Assembly: GCA_017849455.1 (NCBI GenBank)
Contig: JAFIGX010000022.1
Span: forward strand, 434,001 to 498,000
Direction: 5' to 3'
Length of the DNA: 64,000 nt
From: Pseudobacter sp.
GTDB taxonomy: Bacteria; Bacteroidota; Bacteroidia; Chitinophagales; Chitinophagaceae
The notes under the pieces were generated by a model, which was not told the origin of the DNA, did no database searches, and worked only from the letters and a program-made list of their open reading frames with translations. Numbering within the stretch: position 1 is the stretch's first letter; the number at the start of each line of letters is the position of its first letter. A program made the position numbers and the translations under genes. This document shows positions 46,412-56,459 of the stretch, piece after piece.

Positions 46412-46419
46412 CAAAGATA
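46412..46419 (-). promoter_or_regulatory. -7 element for lspA
   Basis: TATCTTTG on the minus strand, with a possible TTTTGAAG -33 about 15 bp upstream, lies between murF-alr and lspA, so lspA can be transcribed alone. Confidence 0.4.
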
Positions 46420-46425
46420 ATAGTA

Positions 46426-48924
46426 TTATTCTTCAAAATAAATGCGTTTCACCCGCTGTGATATACCGGTAAGCACCTGGTAGGGAATGGTATTGGCCCA
46501 GTGTGCCAGCTTCTGTACGGACAGCTCTTTTCCGAATACGATCACTTCATCGCCTTCCTGCACATGCGGGAGGTCGGTGATATCGATCATGGTCATGTCC
46601 ATGCAGACCGTTCCGATGACCGGCGCCAGTTGGCCGTTCACCCACATTTTTCCTGCTCCATTGCCAAGGCTGCGGGGATATCCATCGGCATATCCGATAC
46701 GCACGGTAGCGATCCTACTGCGCCTGTTCACTACTCCCCTGCGGCCATAGCTCACCGTTTCCCCTTCCTCCAGTTCTTTTATCTGGGCGATGGTCGATTT
46801 GAGGGAAGAGACTTCCTGCAGTTCGAGCCGGTTGCTATCTCCACTGTCGATCCCATACAAACCAATGCCCAGCCGCACCATGTCCAACTGCAGATCAGGA
46901 TGCCTGCTGATCCCTGCCGTATTGGAAATATGCCTGATAAAAGGATAGGGTAATACCTGCTGTATCCTTTCAACCATCTGCATAAAGAGTGACGCCTGTT
47001 GACGTGTGAACGCATCGTGTTGGGGATCTTCACTGGCGGCGAGATGACTGAATACGCTCTGCACCTTGAAACGGTCTCCCTGCAAGGCTTCCAGCAGTTC
47101 AGAAAGCCCGCTCCGCGAGAAACCCAACCTGTTCATCCCAGTTTCCAGTTCGATATGCACCGGGAATTGCCGGATACCCTGCGCTTTCAGGTATTGATCG
47201 AAGGCATGCAATAAGGAAGGAGAATAAAGGTCGGGCTCCAGGTTGTATTGAACGAGCACATCGAAATTGGAAGGGTCTACATTCATCACCATCACCGGCA
47301 GGTGTATGCCACCCTTGCGCAATTCTATGCCTTCATCCGCATAGGCCACGGCCAGATAGTCGATCTTATGGTATTGCAGCACATTGGCGATCTCGAAGCT
47401 TCCGCTGCCATAAGAAAATGCTTTTACCATGGCCATCAGTCGCGTACCCGGACGCAGTATCCGCTGAAATTGGTTCAGGTTATGCACTACGGCCCTCAGA
47501 TCGATCTCCAATACGGTCTGGTGCACCTGCTGCTCCAGTAGCCTGTCTATTTCTTCAAATTCGAATACGCGCGCACCTTTCAACAGGATGGTCTCATCCC
47601 TGAAATGCAACTGGCGGAAATCATTCTTGAAATCCGCTATCGAATGATAAAATGCCAGTTCGGGAATACCGGCTTTTTCAAATACCGGTTGCTGATGACT
47701 GATAGATTCGCCGATCCCGATCAGCCGGTTGACCTGGCGCAGACGCAACAGGTGCGCAACCTCCGTATACAATTCCTTTTCATCCCTGCCACTTTGAAGG
47801 ATGTCCGAGAGGATCACCGTTCGTTTGGGATGCTGCGCCTGCTGGCTGAGGAAATCGAGCGCAATATTGAATGAGCTGAGATCTGCGCTGTAACTGTCGT
47901 TGATCACCGAGCAGTTGTTGATCCCGGTTTTCATTTCCAGCCTCATGGCCAGATGGGCCAGTTGCAGGAATTGCTGATCGATCATTGTCGCCGGTACTTC
48001 AAAGTATAGCAGGAAGCACCAGCAATGAATAGCATTCTCTATAGATGCATTGTCGGAGAAGGGGATCGTGATGGAGATCGTTTCCTGCCGGTACCGCGCA
48101 GTGACAGTGGCTCCCTCTTTTTCTTTCTGAACGGTCACTACCTGCAGGGTGGCTGCGGTCGACATGCTCCAGTTGAAGAGAGAGATATTTCCCCCGCTGT
48201 TGGTCCGGGAAGCTGCCAGTTCCTGTACGCCCTGCTCCACTTCAGGCTGGTCGCGGCAGTAGATCAATGTTTTAACGTGAATGAATAACCGTAATTTCTC
48301 TCTCACCTTTTCAGTCAGATCATGAAACCCTTCACTGTGCGCTTCCCCGATATTGGTGAAGATACCGATGGTTGGACTGATCATCTTTTCCAGCCGCTCC
48401 ATTTCCCCACGCTGTGAAATACCTGCTTCGAAGATGGCGAGCTCATGGCTTTCATTCATAGGCCAGATGCTCAGGGGCACCCCGATCTGCGAATTATAAC
48501 TCCTCGGACTGCGAATAATATTGTACTGACTTTCCAGCAGTTGGTCCAGCCATTCTTTTACGATGGTTTTGCCATTACTGCCAGTAATGCCCACGACCGG
48601 TATGGAGAACTGGTTGCGATGCCAGGCTGCCAAAGCCTGTAATGCATCCACCGTGTCCCTTACCTGCACGATATTGGCCTCCGGCAATTTTTCTACAGGA
48701 ACATTTTCACTTACCACAAAATTCCGGACTCCCCTGTTATAAAGGTTTTCAATGAAACTATGCCCGTCGCGGCGGGCGCTCTTCAGGGCGAAAAACAGTG
48801 AGGTATGGGGGAAGATGAGTTTACGGCTATCGATCAGCAATTGTTCGATCAGTGCATCATCATGCCGCTGCAAAAAATTTCCTTCAATGACCGAACTGAT
48901 ATGTTCAATATGGTATTTCATCAA
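46426..48924 (-). CDS. Bifunctional MurF / alanine racemase
   Basis: 832 residues. Residues ~1-460 are MurF (UDP-MurNAc-tripeptide:D-Ala-D-Ala ligase) with the ATP motif GITGSNGKTIVKEWL; residues ~465-832 are a PLP-dependent alanine racemase, with the PLP lysine in AMVKAFSYGSG (around residue 495) and the catalytic tyrosine region VRIGYADGYPRSLGNG. The fusion joins supply of D-Ala with its use in peptidoglycan and is characteristic of Bacteroidetes. It overlaps the upstream terC gene by 4 bp. Confidence 0.96.
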   Translation of the reverse strand: MMKYHIEHISSVIEGNFLQRHDDALIEQLLIDSRKLIFPHTSLFFALKSARRDGHSFIENLYNRGVRNFVVSENVPVEKLPEANIVQVRDTVDALQALAAWHRNQFSIPVVGITGSNGKTIVKEWLDQLLESQYNIIRSPRSYNSQIGVPLSIWPMNESHELAIFEAGISQRGEMERLEKMISPTIGIFTNIGEAHSEGFHDLTEKVREKLRLFIHVKTLIYCRDQPEVEQGVQELAASRTNSGGNISLFNWSMSTAATLQVVTVQKEKEGATVTARYRQETISITIPFSDNASIENAIHCWCFLLYFEVPATMIDQQFLQLAHLAMRLEMKTGINNCSVINDSYSADLSSFNIALDFLSQQAQHPKRTVILSDILQSGRDEKELYTEVAHLLRLRQVNRLIGIGESISHQQPVFEKAGIPELAFYHSIADFKNDFRQLHFRDETILLKGARVFEFEEIDRLLEQQVHQTVLEIDLRAVVHNLNQFQRILRPGTRLMAMVKAFSYGSGSFEIANVLQYHKIDYLAVAYADEGIELRKGGIHLPVMVMNVDPSNFDVLVQYNLEPDLYSPSLLHAFDQYLKAQGIRQFPVHIELETGMNRLGFSRSGLSELLEALQGDRFKVQSVFSHLAASEDPQHDAFTRQQASLFMQMVERIQQVLPYPFIRHISNTAGISRHPDLQLDMVRLGIGLYGIDSGDSNRLELQEVSSLKSTIAQIKELEEGETVSYGRRGVVNRRSRIATVRIGYADGYPRSLGNGAGKMWVNGQLAPVIGTVCMDMTMIDITDLPHVQEGDEVIVFGKELSVQKLAHWANTIPYQVLTGISQRVKRIYFEE

Positions 48925-49898
48925 TGCAGGTCCTTGTCTGGCAAATGTTCTGCCGGTTGCTCCACTTCCTTCTCCCTTTCCTCCCTGTTGGCGATAGTTA
49001 CAGAATAAACGATGGAAGCGATGATACTGGTTACGATCACCAGCAGCGAGATGGATATGGGCACATGCAGATCGAATATTTCCGCCAGCATCTTACAGCC
49101 AATAAAGATGAGCACGAAAGCGATCCCCTGCTGGAGATGCGAGAATTTGTTCACGGCCCCTTTCAGCAGGAAGAAGAGTGAGCGCAGGCCCAGCACGGCA
49201 AAAATATTCGAAGTATAGATCACCAGGTGTTTCTGTGAAATGGCGAATACAGCAGGAATGGAATCGAGCGCAAAGACAATATCGGTGGTGGCCAGCATGA
49301 TCACCACCACGAAGATGGAAGTGTAATAACGTTTGTTGTTTATCCGTACCCACCACCTGCCGTCGCCATCGGAAGGAGTGAGCGGCAGTACCCTTTTGAG
49401 GAGTTTGTATACGCGGTTGTCTTCGAGGTGCACTTCCTCATCATGCTTGGCAGTGAACATGGTAATACCTGTATACACCAGGATGGCGCCGAACACATAA
49501 AGCAGCCACTCGAAACGCTCCACCAGTTCGATACCGATGGTGATGAAAATGATACGGAAGATGATGGCCATCAGTATCCCGATCAGCAGCACCCGGGCAT
49601 AATAAGTCTCCTTGACATTGAAGAAGTTGAAAATAAGGATGAACACGAATATATTGTCGATACTCAGGGACCATTCCATCAGGTAAGCGCTGAGATATTC
49701 CAGGGCGATGGTCTGCCCCTCCTCGATCCACATGAACCCGAAAAAGGCCAGCGCCAGGCTGACCCAGAAGATGGTTTGCCACAACGCTTTGCGAATAGTG
49801 ATATGAGTGGCTTTCCTGCTCAGTAATCCGAGATCGAATGCCAAAGCCAGAACTAATACACCGCCAAATGTTAGATAAGTTATCTGTTCCGATGTCAT
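48921..49898 (-). CDS. TerC-family integral membrane protein
   Basis: 325 residues with about nine transmembrane helices. The TerC signature is seen in SIDNIFVFILIFNFF and ALDSIPAVFAISQ, with the conserved acidic residues in the membrane. The family (TerC/Alx) is linked to tellurite resistance and manganese export, with metallation of exoenzymes in some bacteria. The ATGA overlap with murF-alr suggests one transcript. Confidence 0.93.
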   Translation of the reverse strand: MTSEQITYLTFGGVLVLALAFDLGLLSRKATHITIRKALWQTIFWVSLALAFFGFMWIEEGQTIALEYLSAYLMEWSLSIDNIFVFILIFNFFNVKETYYARVLLIGILMAIIFRIIFITIGIELVERFEWLLYVFGAILVYTGITMFTAKHDEEVHLEDNRVYKLLKRVLPLTPSDGDGRWWVRINNKRYYTSIFVVVIMLATTDIVFALDSIPAVFAISQKHLVIYTSNIFAVLGLRSLFFLLKGAVNKFSHLQQGIAFVLIFIGCKMLAEIFDLHVPISISLLVIVTSIIASIVYSVTIANREEREKEVEQPAEHLPDKDLH

Positions 49899-49915
49899 GA
49901 TGGTAATAATGGGTG

Positions 49916-49923
49916 CAAAGATA
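49916..49923 (-). promoter_or_regulatory. -7 element for terC-murF-alr
   Basis: TATCTTTG on the minus strand, 18 bp upstream of the terC start. No clear TTG was found at -33. Confidence 0.35.
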
Positions 49924-49958
49924 AGTGAAGCCTGCGACCAGCCCGCGACCGGCCTGCA

Positions 49959-51662
49959 CTACTGGAATTTTTTCTTACGGAGGGCCTGGTAAATGAACCC
50001 GAATACCAGTACCAGCAGGATGGGCAGTCCGATATTGATGAGTTGCCAGCCTGTTTTGCTTTCCTGTACTTTGGCAGGATCGAGCAGCCGCAGGGTAAAG
50101 TCCTTGGAACGTGTATCCAGGATGCCTGAAGGGTTTACGAGGTACTCGACGCAGTTCAGGAAAAAATCCTTGTTGGCATATTGATAATTGGTGAACTGGT
50201 TGAATCCCATGGGCAGGGGCCCTTCCTTGGCCGTAACCACATTGCTCACGATATCGGCATCGGAGATCACGATCATGGCATTGTCTGTTGCCGGGGCTGC
50301 GCGGAAAGGCTGTTTGTACATGCCAGCCAGCGTGTCCATCATTTCACGGCTCAGCCGGTTGGCAAATAACGAACTGAATTTCCCTTCCAGCAATACGGCT
50401 ACGGGAATATGCGATCTGTTGAATGTTTTGATATCGTCATCCGTTTTCACACTGTTCAGCGAAACGAGCGCTGGTGTGTTGAGCGTTCTTGAATTGTTGG
50501 AGCTGGCCAGGAGAATGGTTTTACGGATGCCCGTGGCTTTTACCGTATCGATGGAATTGGGGAAGATCGACAACACATGATCGAGGTTCTTTGCGATAGG
50601 GTTGTCGGAATAAGAAGATAGTAAAGGAAAATATTGCCAGGGCTGAAGGTCCATCTGCGGCTGATTGCCATAGTTCCCCACTATCAGGGGCAACTGATCG
50701 CATTGGAGGTCCTGCACCAGGTCGGGGTTGATGCGAACGCCATACCGGAACAGGAGATCATCGAGATCGAGGCCGCGATCGAAGGCGATAAAATCGCCCT
50801 GCTTGCGAATGAGGCTGTCCATCTCTGCGTAGAGCCTGTCGATCAGCCAGATGATCTTGCCTCCGTTCATCACGTATTGGTCGAGCTTCAGTTTTTGTTT
50901 GTCTGAAAATGGCTTTGAAGGCTTCATCACCAGTATGGCATCGAACTCATGCGGTATCACGTTCACACTGTCGATCGGCACGAAACCGAAGCCATAGCTG
51001 GGTTTCAGGGTTCTCTCGATCAGGTCGTACACATTGTAATTGAGTGGCTGGCCATTACCTGCCAGGTAACCGACCACAGGCACTGAATTACTGGTGAGCT
51101 TCTGAATGGCATGTGCGAATTTATATTCGAGGAGCGCTTCGGCATTGTTGAGGGAATGGAGGCCGCCAGTCATGTCCTGCCCCTGGAGCAGATCGATCGT
51201 TGTTTTGCGATCGTGATAAGTGAGCAGGGCCCCGGGAAAAAGATAGCGCTGCTCTTCGCCTTCTCCTTCCTTTGCACGAACACGTACATTGGTGGGTTTG
51301 AGGCCCAGTTTCATCAGCGAATCCATGGTGATGGCCCCTGTGGAATCTGTTTCCCCGGTGCCGGGCCTCGTGAAGCTGAACTGGATATGGGTGGCGCCCA
51401 ACTCTTTGAACTCACGAAGCAGTTCCCGGGTACTGTTACCGAGCTTCCTGAAACCAGCGGGCATATCCCCATCGAGGAAAACGGTGATGGTTACCCGATC
51501 TTCGAGCCCTTTCAATAATTTTTTAGTGGCTGGTGAGAGGGTATAGCGTTTTTCCTGGGTAAGATCGAGCCGCAGATGAAAAACGGAGGCCAGGTAATTG
51601 ATGCCGGCCAGCACCAGGATCAGGAACAACCACCAATATTTCGATTGCAATAATTTCTTCAT
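49959..51662 (-). CDS. gldG: GldG gliding-motility ABC component
   Basis: 567 residues. One N-terminal transmembrane helix (WWLFLILVLAGINYLASVF) then the typical start RLDLTQEKRYTLSPATK, a large extracytoplasmic domain with the DUF4350-like fold, and a C-terminal helix (IGLPILLVLVFGFIYQAL). In Bacteroidota GldG works with GldF and the ATPase GldA in gliding. GldA is not in the window. It is 7 bp downstream of gldF on the same strand. Confidence 0.94.
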   Translation of the reverse strand: MKKLLQSKYWWLFLILVLAGINYLASVFHLRLDLTQEKRYTLSPATKKLLKGLEDRVTITVFLDGDMPAGFRKLGNSTRELLREFKELGATHIQFSFTRPGTGETDSTGAITMDSLMKLGLKPTNVRVRAKEGEGEEQRYLFPGALLTYHDRKTTIDLLQGQDMTGGLHSLNNAEALLEYKFAHAIQKLTSNSVPVVGYLAGNGQPLNYNVYDLIERTLKPSYGFGFVPIDSVNVIPHEFDAILVMKPSKPFSDKQKLKLDQYVMNGGKIIWLIDRLYAEMDSLIRKQGDFIAFDRGLDLDDLLFRYGVRINPDLVQDLQCDQLPLIVGNYGNQPQMDLQPWQYFPLLSSYSDNPIAKNLDHVLSIFPNSIDTVKATGIRKTILLASSNNSRTLNTPALVSLNSVKTDDDIKTFNRSHIPVAVLLEGKFSSLFANRLSREMMDTLAGMYKQPFRAAPATDNAMIVISDADIVSNVVTAKEGPLPMGFNQFTNYQYANKDFFLNCVEYLVNPSGILDTRSKDFTLRLLDPAKVQESKTGWQLINIGLPILLVLVFGFIYQALRKKKFQ

Positions 51663-51669
51663 TGCCCAT

Positions 51670-52392
51670 TCACCTTTTTAATAAGTTCCTGCTTGTGAAG
51701 ACCAGGAAGAAAATGATCACGCTGATGAAATAAATGACATCGCGACTATCCATCACGCCTCTGCTGATACTGCGGTAATGAAAATCGATGCCGAGCATTT
51801 CGATATAGTAGTCGGCCCCTGCCTCCAGCGCCGGTAACCGGCTGATCGCATTGAAGCCGCTATATAAAATAAAACAAAGGAAGGCGGCGGTTATGAAGGC
51901 TACCACAGCATTATTGGTAAAGCTGCTGCAACAGATGCCGATAGCTACGAAAACGGCCGACAATAAAAAGAGCCCGATATAAGAACCGGTGATACCACCA
52001 CTGTCGATACCTCCTTCGGATGATAATTGTTGGATGCTGATCACGTAAATAAATGTGGGGACGAGTGCTATCAAAACTACGCCGAGAGCGCCCAGGTATT
52101 TTCCCATAATGATCTGCCAGCGGCTCAGTGGCCGGGTTTGCAGTATCTCGAATGTGCCTGTACGGAATTCTTCGGAGAGGCTGCGCATAGTAATGGCCGG
52201 GATCAGCAGGAGCAGGATCCAGGGCGCTAATTCAAAAAATTTATCAAGTGTAGCATACCCAAAATCAAGGAGATTGGTGTCGGGGAATACGAAGAGGAAC
52301 AAACCATTCAATAAAAGAAATACCGCTATGGCGATATACCCGGTCAGGCTACTGAAGAACTGCCGGAATTCTTTTTTACAAACGGGCCACAT
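51670..52392 (-). CDS. gldF: GldF gliding-motility ABC permease
   Basis: 240 residues, six hydrophobic helices. The start MWPVCKKEFRQFFSSLTGYI and the segment FAPWILLLLIPAITMRSLSEE (as LAPWILLLLIPAITMRSLSE) are typical of GldF/NosY-type ABC-2 permeases. It forms a pair with gldG 7 bp downstream. Confidence 0.94.
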   Translation of the reverse strand: MWPVCKKEFRQFFSSLTGYIAIAVFLLLNGLFLFVFPDTNLLDFGYATLDKFFELAPWILLLLIPAITMRSLSEEFRTGTFEILQTRPLSRWQIIMGKYLGALGVVLIALVPTFIYVISIQQLSSEGGIDSGGITGSYIGLFLLSAVFVAIGICCSSFTNNAVVAFITAAFLCFILYSGFNAISRLPALEAGADYYIEMLGIDFHYRSISRGVMDSRDVIYFISVIIFFLVFTSRNLLKR

Positions 52393-52556
52393 GAATACGA
52401 AAATAAGGGATTCTGCCTATAAAAAAAGAAAAGATAGGTTCGGTAGATATTGAATGAAGGGTTTTCTTTATATTCGTCAACCCTCTGAAGGAACCACATC
52501 CATGAAAAAGATTGTCACTCACATTTTTTGAACGATATGACCGAAACCTACTGCAC

Positions 52557-52584
52557 GAAAAACCCTCTTCAATGAGGGTTTTTC
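52557..52584. terminator. Bidirectional terminator after the cysteine desulfurase gene
   Basis: A perfect 11-bp hairpin (52557-52567, 52574-52584, loop 6 nt) with A5 and T5 tracts at the arms lies 7 bp past the cysteine desulfurase stop on the minus strand. Confidence 0.8.
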
Positions 52585-52590
52585 TATTTT

Positions 52591-53754
52591 TCAGAATACT
52601 CTTGCTGCTCTCAATTGCTGCACTGCATCGCTCACTCGTTCAATGGCAAAACCGATCTCTTCTTCTGTAGTGAAGCGGCCCAGGCTGAACCGGAGCGAAC
52701 TATGCGCCAGCTCATCATCGAGGCCCATTGCTTTCAACACATAGCTTGGCTCCATGGAAGCGGAAGTGCAGGCCGATCCGGACGATACGGCCAGGTCTTT
52801 ATTGAAGTGCAGCATCAGTGCCTGCCCGTCGATATTTTTAAAAGAAAGGTTGGTGGTATTCGGCAGGCGATGCAACCGGCTGCCATTCATCATCACATCT
52901 TCCATGATCGATAAAGCGTTTTCCAGCTTATCGCGCAATGCACCGGTCCGTTTCGATTCCTGTTCCATATTTTCCATGCACAGCGAACAGGCTTTTCCGA
53001 AACCCACGATGCCTGGCACATTGAGGGTGCCACTGCGAATACCTCTCTCGTGGCCGCCTCCGTGCAGTAGGGCTGTCAGTTTCACCCGTGGGTCTTTGCG
53101 CCGGACATAGAGCGCACCGATGCCTTTGGGGCCATAAAGTTTGTGAGCAGATAAACTAAGCAGATCGATGCCGTCGTCTATCACATTCAAAGGAATTTTT
53201 CCTGCTGCCTGGGTGGCATCGCAGAAAAAAATAATGCCATGTTTTTTCGCGATGGCGCTGATGGCCCGGATGGGTTGAACAACGCCTGTTTCATTATTGG
53301 CATACATGACGGCGATCAATACTGTTGTGGGCCTGATGGCTGCTTCGAGTTCCTGCAGATCGATCAATCCTTCATTATCCACGGTCAGCCAGGTAATGGC
53401 CGCCCCCATTTTTTCAAGATGCTTGCAGGTATCGAGTACGGCCTTATGCTCGGTGGATACTGTAATGATATGATCGCCTTTGCCGGCATACATGGAGAAC
53501 ACACCTTTGATGGCCAGGTTATCGGCTTCAGTGGCGCCTGAGGTGAAGATGACCTCTTTGAGGCCGGCGCCGATAAGGGCCGCCACCTGCTCGCGTGCAT
53601 ATTCCACCGCTTCTTCCGCCTGCCAGCCGTAGAGATGGGTTCTGCTGGCTGCATTCCCGAACATTTCCGTGAAAAAGGGAAGCATGGCCTGTACTACCTG
53701 CGGATCGCAGGGAGTGGTGGCATTATGATCGAGGTATACCGGTAATTTCAACAT
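52591..53754 (-). CDS. Cysteine desulfurase (IscS/NifS family)
   Basis: 387 residues from the ATG at 53754 (MLKLPVYLDHNATTP); a start 12 codons earlier is less likely. PLP lysine in SAHKLYGPKGIG, substrate-binding motif YLDHNATT, and the active-site cysteine in SSGSACTSAS are all present. It takes sulfur from L-cysteine for Fe-S clusters and thio-modified tRNA. There is no iscU next to it. The genes either side are unrelated. Confidence 0.96.
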   Translation of the reverse strand: MLKLPVYLDHNATTPCDPQVVQAMLPFFTEMFGNAASRTHLYGWQAEEAVEYAREQVAALIGAGLKEVIFTSGATEADNLAIKGVFSMYAGKGDHIITVSTEHKAVLDTCKHLEKMGAAITWLTVDNEGLIDLQELEAAIRPTTVLIAVMYANNETGVVQPIRAISAIAKKHGIIFFCDATQAAGKIPLNVIDDGIDLLSLSAHKLYGPKGIGALYVRRKDPRVKLTALLHGGGHERGIRSGTLNVPGIVGFGKACSLCMENMEQESKRTGALRDKLENALSIMEDVMMNGSRLHRLPNTTNLSFKNIDGQALMLHFNKDLAVSSGSACTSASMEPSYVLKAMGLDDELAHSSLRFSLGRFTTEEEIGFAIERVSDAVQQLRAARVF

Positions 53755-53789
53755 GGTCGGTGCTCCTGTAAAATTGTAAGAAATACCCA

Positions 53790-53797
53790 CAAAATTA
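53790..53797 (-). promoter_or_regulatory. -7 element for the cysteine desulfurase gene
   Basis: TAATTTTG on the minus strand fits TAnnTTTG, about 36 bp upstream of the start codon. No -33 TTG was found. Confidence 0.35.
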
Positions 53798-53871
53798 GGC
53801 TAAATGCGTCTATTTTTAGGTTTTCGGGAGAACCGCATGGGCTCTCATTCCTACACTATCAAATCAATGAC

Positions 53872-54270
53872 ATGCTACAGGTAGAACATATCGGCATTGC
53901 CGTAAAAGAGTTATCGGGGTCCATTCCCTTGTTCGAGAAATTATTGAACACGGCTTGTTACAAAACGGAGATGGTAGAAAGTGAAAAGGTCAATACCGCT
54001 TTTTTCCAGGTAGGCAATACCAAGATCGAATTACTGGAAAGCACCGATGAGAACGGGGTGATTGCCCGGTACCTTGAAAAGAAAGGAGAAGGCATTCATC
54101 ATATCGCTTTTGAAGTAAAGGATATCGAAGCGGAAATGAAGCGATTGGTAGCGGAGGGATTTGTGTTGCTCAATGAGAAACCCAAAGCAGGGGCTGATAA
54201 TAAGCTGGTTTGTTTCCTGCACCCGAAGGGGACAAACGGGGTATTGATCGAATTATGCCAGGGTATCTGA
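53872..54270 (+). CDS. mce: Methylmalonyl-CoA epimerase
   Basis: 132 residues of the VOC/glyoxalase fold. Metal ligands: His in VEHIGIAVKE, His in GIHHIAFEVKD and Glu in GVLIELCQ. Interconverts R- and S-methylmalonyl-CoA in propionate metabolism. The mutase large subunit is not in the window, but an IcmB-like B12 subunit lies at 30570. Its stop lies 2 bp from the stop of the convergent rnc gene. Confidence 0.95.
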   Translation: MLQVEHIGIAVKELSGSIPLFEKLLNTACYKTEMVESEKVNTAFFQVGNTKIELLESTDENGVIARYLEKKGEGIHHIAFEVKDIEAEMKRLVAEGFVLLNEKPKAGADNKLVCFLHPKGTNGVLIELCQGI

Positions 54271-54271
54271 G

Positions 54272-55009
54272 CTATTCTTCTTCGTCGGTTTTATTAAGAC
54301 CGAGCTTGTCGATAGCGATCGCTGCTGCGATCTGGCTGGCATCTTTTTTATTATAGGCTTTTCCTTCTGCCAGTAATTCACCGTCGACCACGGCGCCGAT
54401 GGTAAAGAGGCGGCGTCCGCCTTCGATGCGCTCATCGAGGGTTTCGAATTCGAGGTTCTTACCATTCTTATTGGCCCAGCCGTAGAGTTTGTTCTTATGA
54501 TTGATCTCGAGGTTTTCGAGGTCTTCCATATAAAGGTGTGGGATGATGATGGCTTCGAGCACCCATTTTTTGGTTTTCTCGAAACCTTTGTCCAGGTAAA
54601 TGGCCCCCACCACCGCTTCCAGGGTATTGCCAAAGATCTGGCTCATCTTGAGTGAATTGTCGAACTTATTATAAAAGGTGATCTTTTTGAGGCCCATCTT
54701 GATGGCGATCTCGTTGAGCTTGTTCCGGTTCACCATTTTGCTGCGCATTTCGGTGAGGAACCCTTCTTCCTTGTAGGGATATTTTTTGAAAAGGAAATCA
54801 GCTACGATGCCACTGAGGATGGCATCGCCAAGGTATTCAAGCCTTTCGTTATTCTCATCGGCGCTATCGCGCACGGAGCGATGTGTAAGGGCCGCCTGGT
54901 ACAAAGCGATCTTGCCTGGGGCGAAGCCCAGCACGTTACGAAGATTCTTTTTAAAAGAAAGATCGCTCTCTTTGCCAATAAAGCGGTCCAGGAGTCCCAC
55001 AATTGTCAA
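54272..55009 (-). CDS. rnc: Ribonuclease III
   Basis: 245 residues. The signature NERLEYLGDAIL (residues 54-65) with E58 and D62, and the second acidic pair in TLEAVVGAIYLDKG, form the active site. A C-terminal dsRBD (about 165-235) ends AAAIAIDKLGL. It processes rRNA and mRNA. It is third in acpP-fabF-rnc, an arrangement seen in many bacteria. Confidence 0.97.
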   Translation of the reverse strand: MTIVGLLDRFIGKESDLSFKKNLRNVLGFAPGKIALYQAALTHRSVRDSADENNERLEYLGDAILSGIVADFLFKKYPYKEEGFLTEMRSKMVNRNKLNEIAIKMGLKKITFYNKFDNSLKMSQIFGNTLEAVVGAIYLDKGFEKTKKWVLEAIIIPHLYMEDLENLEINHKNKLYGWANKNGKNLEFETLDERIEGGRRLFTIGAVVDGELLAEGKAYNKKDASQIAAAIAIDKLGLNKTDEEE

Positions 55010-55102
55010 GCTACAAATTTTTCATTAAGCCAAAAAATCATTCATTGGTACGAGTTCGCTACCATAATATAATATCATGCAACTAAAACGATGCATGAAA
55101 AA

Positions 55103-56356
55103 TTATGCAGAATATTTCTTGGCGATCATACAAGCATTATGACCACCAAAACCAAAAGTATTGCTCAATGCTGCACGAACTACTCGCTGTTGGGCTTTTC
55201 CAAAGGTAAAATTAAGACGCGGGTCTAATTCAGGATCATCGGTGAAATGGTTAATCGTAGGGGGGACGGTATCGTGCACCACGCTCATGATGCAGGCGAT
55301 GGCCTCAACCACACCGGCTGCCCCGAGGCAATGGCCGGTCATCGATTTGGTGGAACTGATATTCACCTTGTAGGCGTGTTCCCCAAATACATCCACAATA
55401 GCTTTTACTTCAGCGATATCTCCCAGGGGGGTGGAGGTCCCATGGGTATTGATATAGTCGATATCTTCCGGTTTCATGCCGGCGTCGTCCAGGGCGCACA
55501 TCATTACGTTCTTGGCGCCCAGTCCTTCAGGATGCGGGGCTGTGATATGATGCGCATCTGCGGTAGCGCCACAACCGGCGATCTCGCAATAAATTTTTGC
55601 GCCGCGGGCCAGTGCGTGGTCAAGGTCTTCCAGCACCAGGATGCCGGCCCCTTCGCCCATCACGAAACCATCCCGGTCTTTATCGTAGGGACGGCTGGCG
55701 GTCTTAGGGTCATCATTACGTTCGCTCAATGCTTTCATGGCGTTGAAACCGCCTACACCCGCTTCGCGTATCACGCTCTCGGAGCCGCCGGCCAGTATGA
55801 CATCGGCTTTGCCCAGACGGATCAGGTTGAAGGCCTCCATGATGGCATTGGTGGAAGAAGCGCAGGCACTAACCACAGCAAAGTTGGGGCCACGAAACCG
55901 ATGGCGCATAGAAATATGTCCGGCTGCGATATCCAGGATCATCTTGGGAATGAAGAATGGATTGAACCGTGGTGTACCATCGCCCTGGGCAAAATTGGTC
56001 ACCTCTTCCTGGAAAGTGATAAGGCCGCCAATGCCACTGGCAAAGACGACACCTACCCTGTCTGCATTGATATGGTCACCGGCCAGTCCTGCGTCGGCTA
56101 CTGCCTGATCGCTGACTACCAGTGCGGTTTGTGTAAACCGGTCGAGCTTCCGGGCTTCCTTCTTATCGATGAACTGTAACGGGTCGAAGTTCTTTAATTC
56201 ACAGGCAAAACGGGTCTTGAACTTACCTGCATCAAATAGGGTGATGAGGTCAGCTCCGGACACTCCATTTATAAGGCCGTTCCAATATTCCTGTAAATTA
56301 TTTCCAATTGGTGTTAAGGCACCAATCCCTGTAACAACAACTCGTTTTAAATGCAT
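55103..56356 (-). CDS. fabF: 3-oxoacyl-ACP synthase II
   Basis: 417 residues from MHLKRVVVTGIGALTP. The catalytic triad is the Cys in SACASSTNAIM, the His in NTHGTSTPLGD and the His in SMTGHCLGAAG. It extends acyl chains in fatty-acid synthesis. It follows acpP by 103 bp and precedes rnc by 93 bp. Confidence 0.97.
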   Translation of the reverse strand: MHLKRVVVTGIGALTPIGNNLQEYWNGLINGVSGADLITLFDAGKFKTRFACELKNFDPLQFIDKKEARKLDRFTQTALVVSDQAVADAGLAGDHINADRVGVVFASGIGGLITFQEEVTNFAQGDGTPRFNPFFIPKMILDIAAGHISMRHRFRGPNFAVVSACASSTNAIMEAFNLIRLGKADVILAGGSESVIREAGVGGFNAMKALSERNDDPKTASRPYDKDRDGFVMGEGAGILVLEDLDHALARGAKIYCEIAGCGATADAHHITAPHPEGLGAKNVMMCALDDAGMKPEDIDYINTHGTSTPLGDIAEVKAIVDVFGEHAYKVNISSTKSMTGHCLGAAGVVEAIACIMSVVHDTVPPTINHFTDDPELDPRLNFTFGKAQQRVVRAALSNTFGFGGHNACMIAKKYSA

Positions 56357-56459
56357 AGGATTTTTCCCGGAAGTTTTTGTAAGTAACAAATCCGCCCCAG
56401 CAGCGAACGCCAGCTTTTGTAAGGCGGATTTAATTTATTGCACCTGAACCGTGTTCAGT

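Noticed and set aside
55247..56179. A 310-codon plus-strand frame opposite fabF
   Set aside because: Antisense to fabF; its composition follows from the GC pattern of the real gene.
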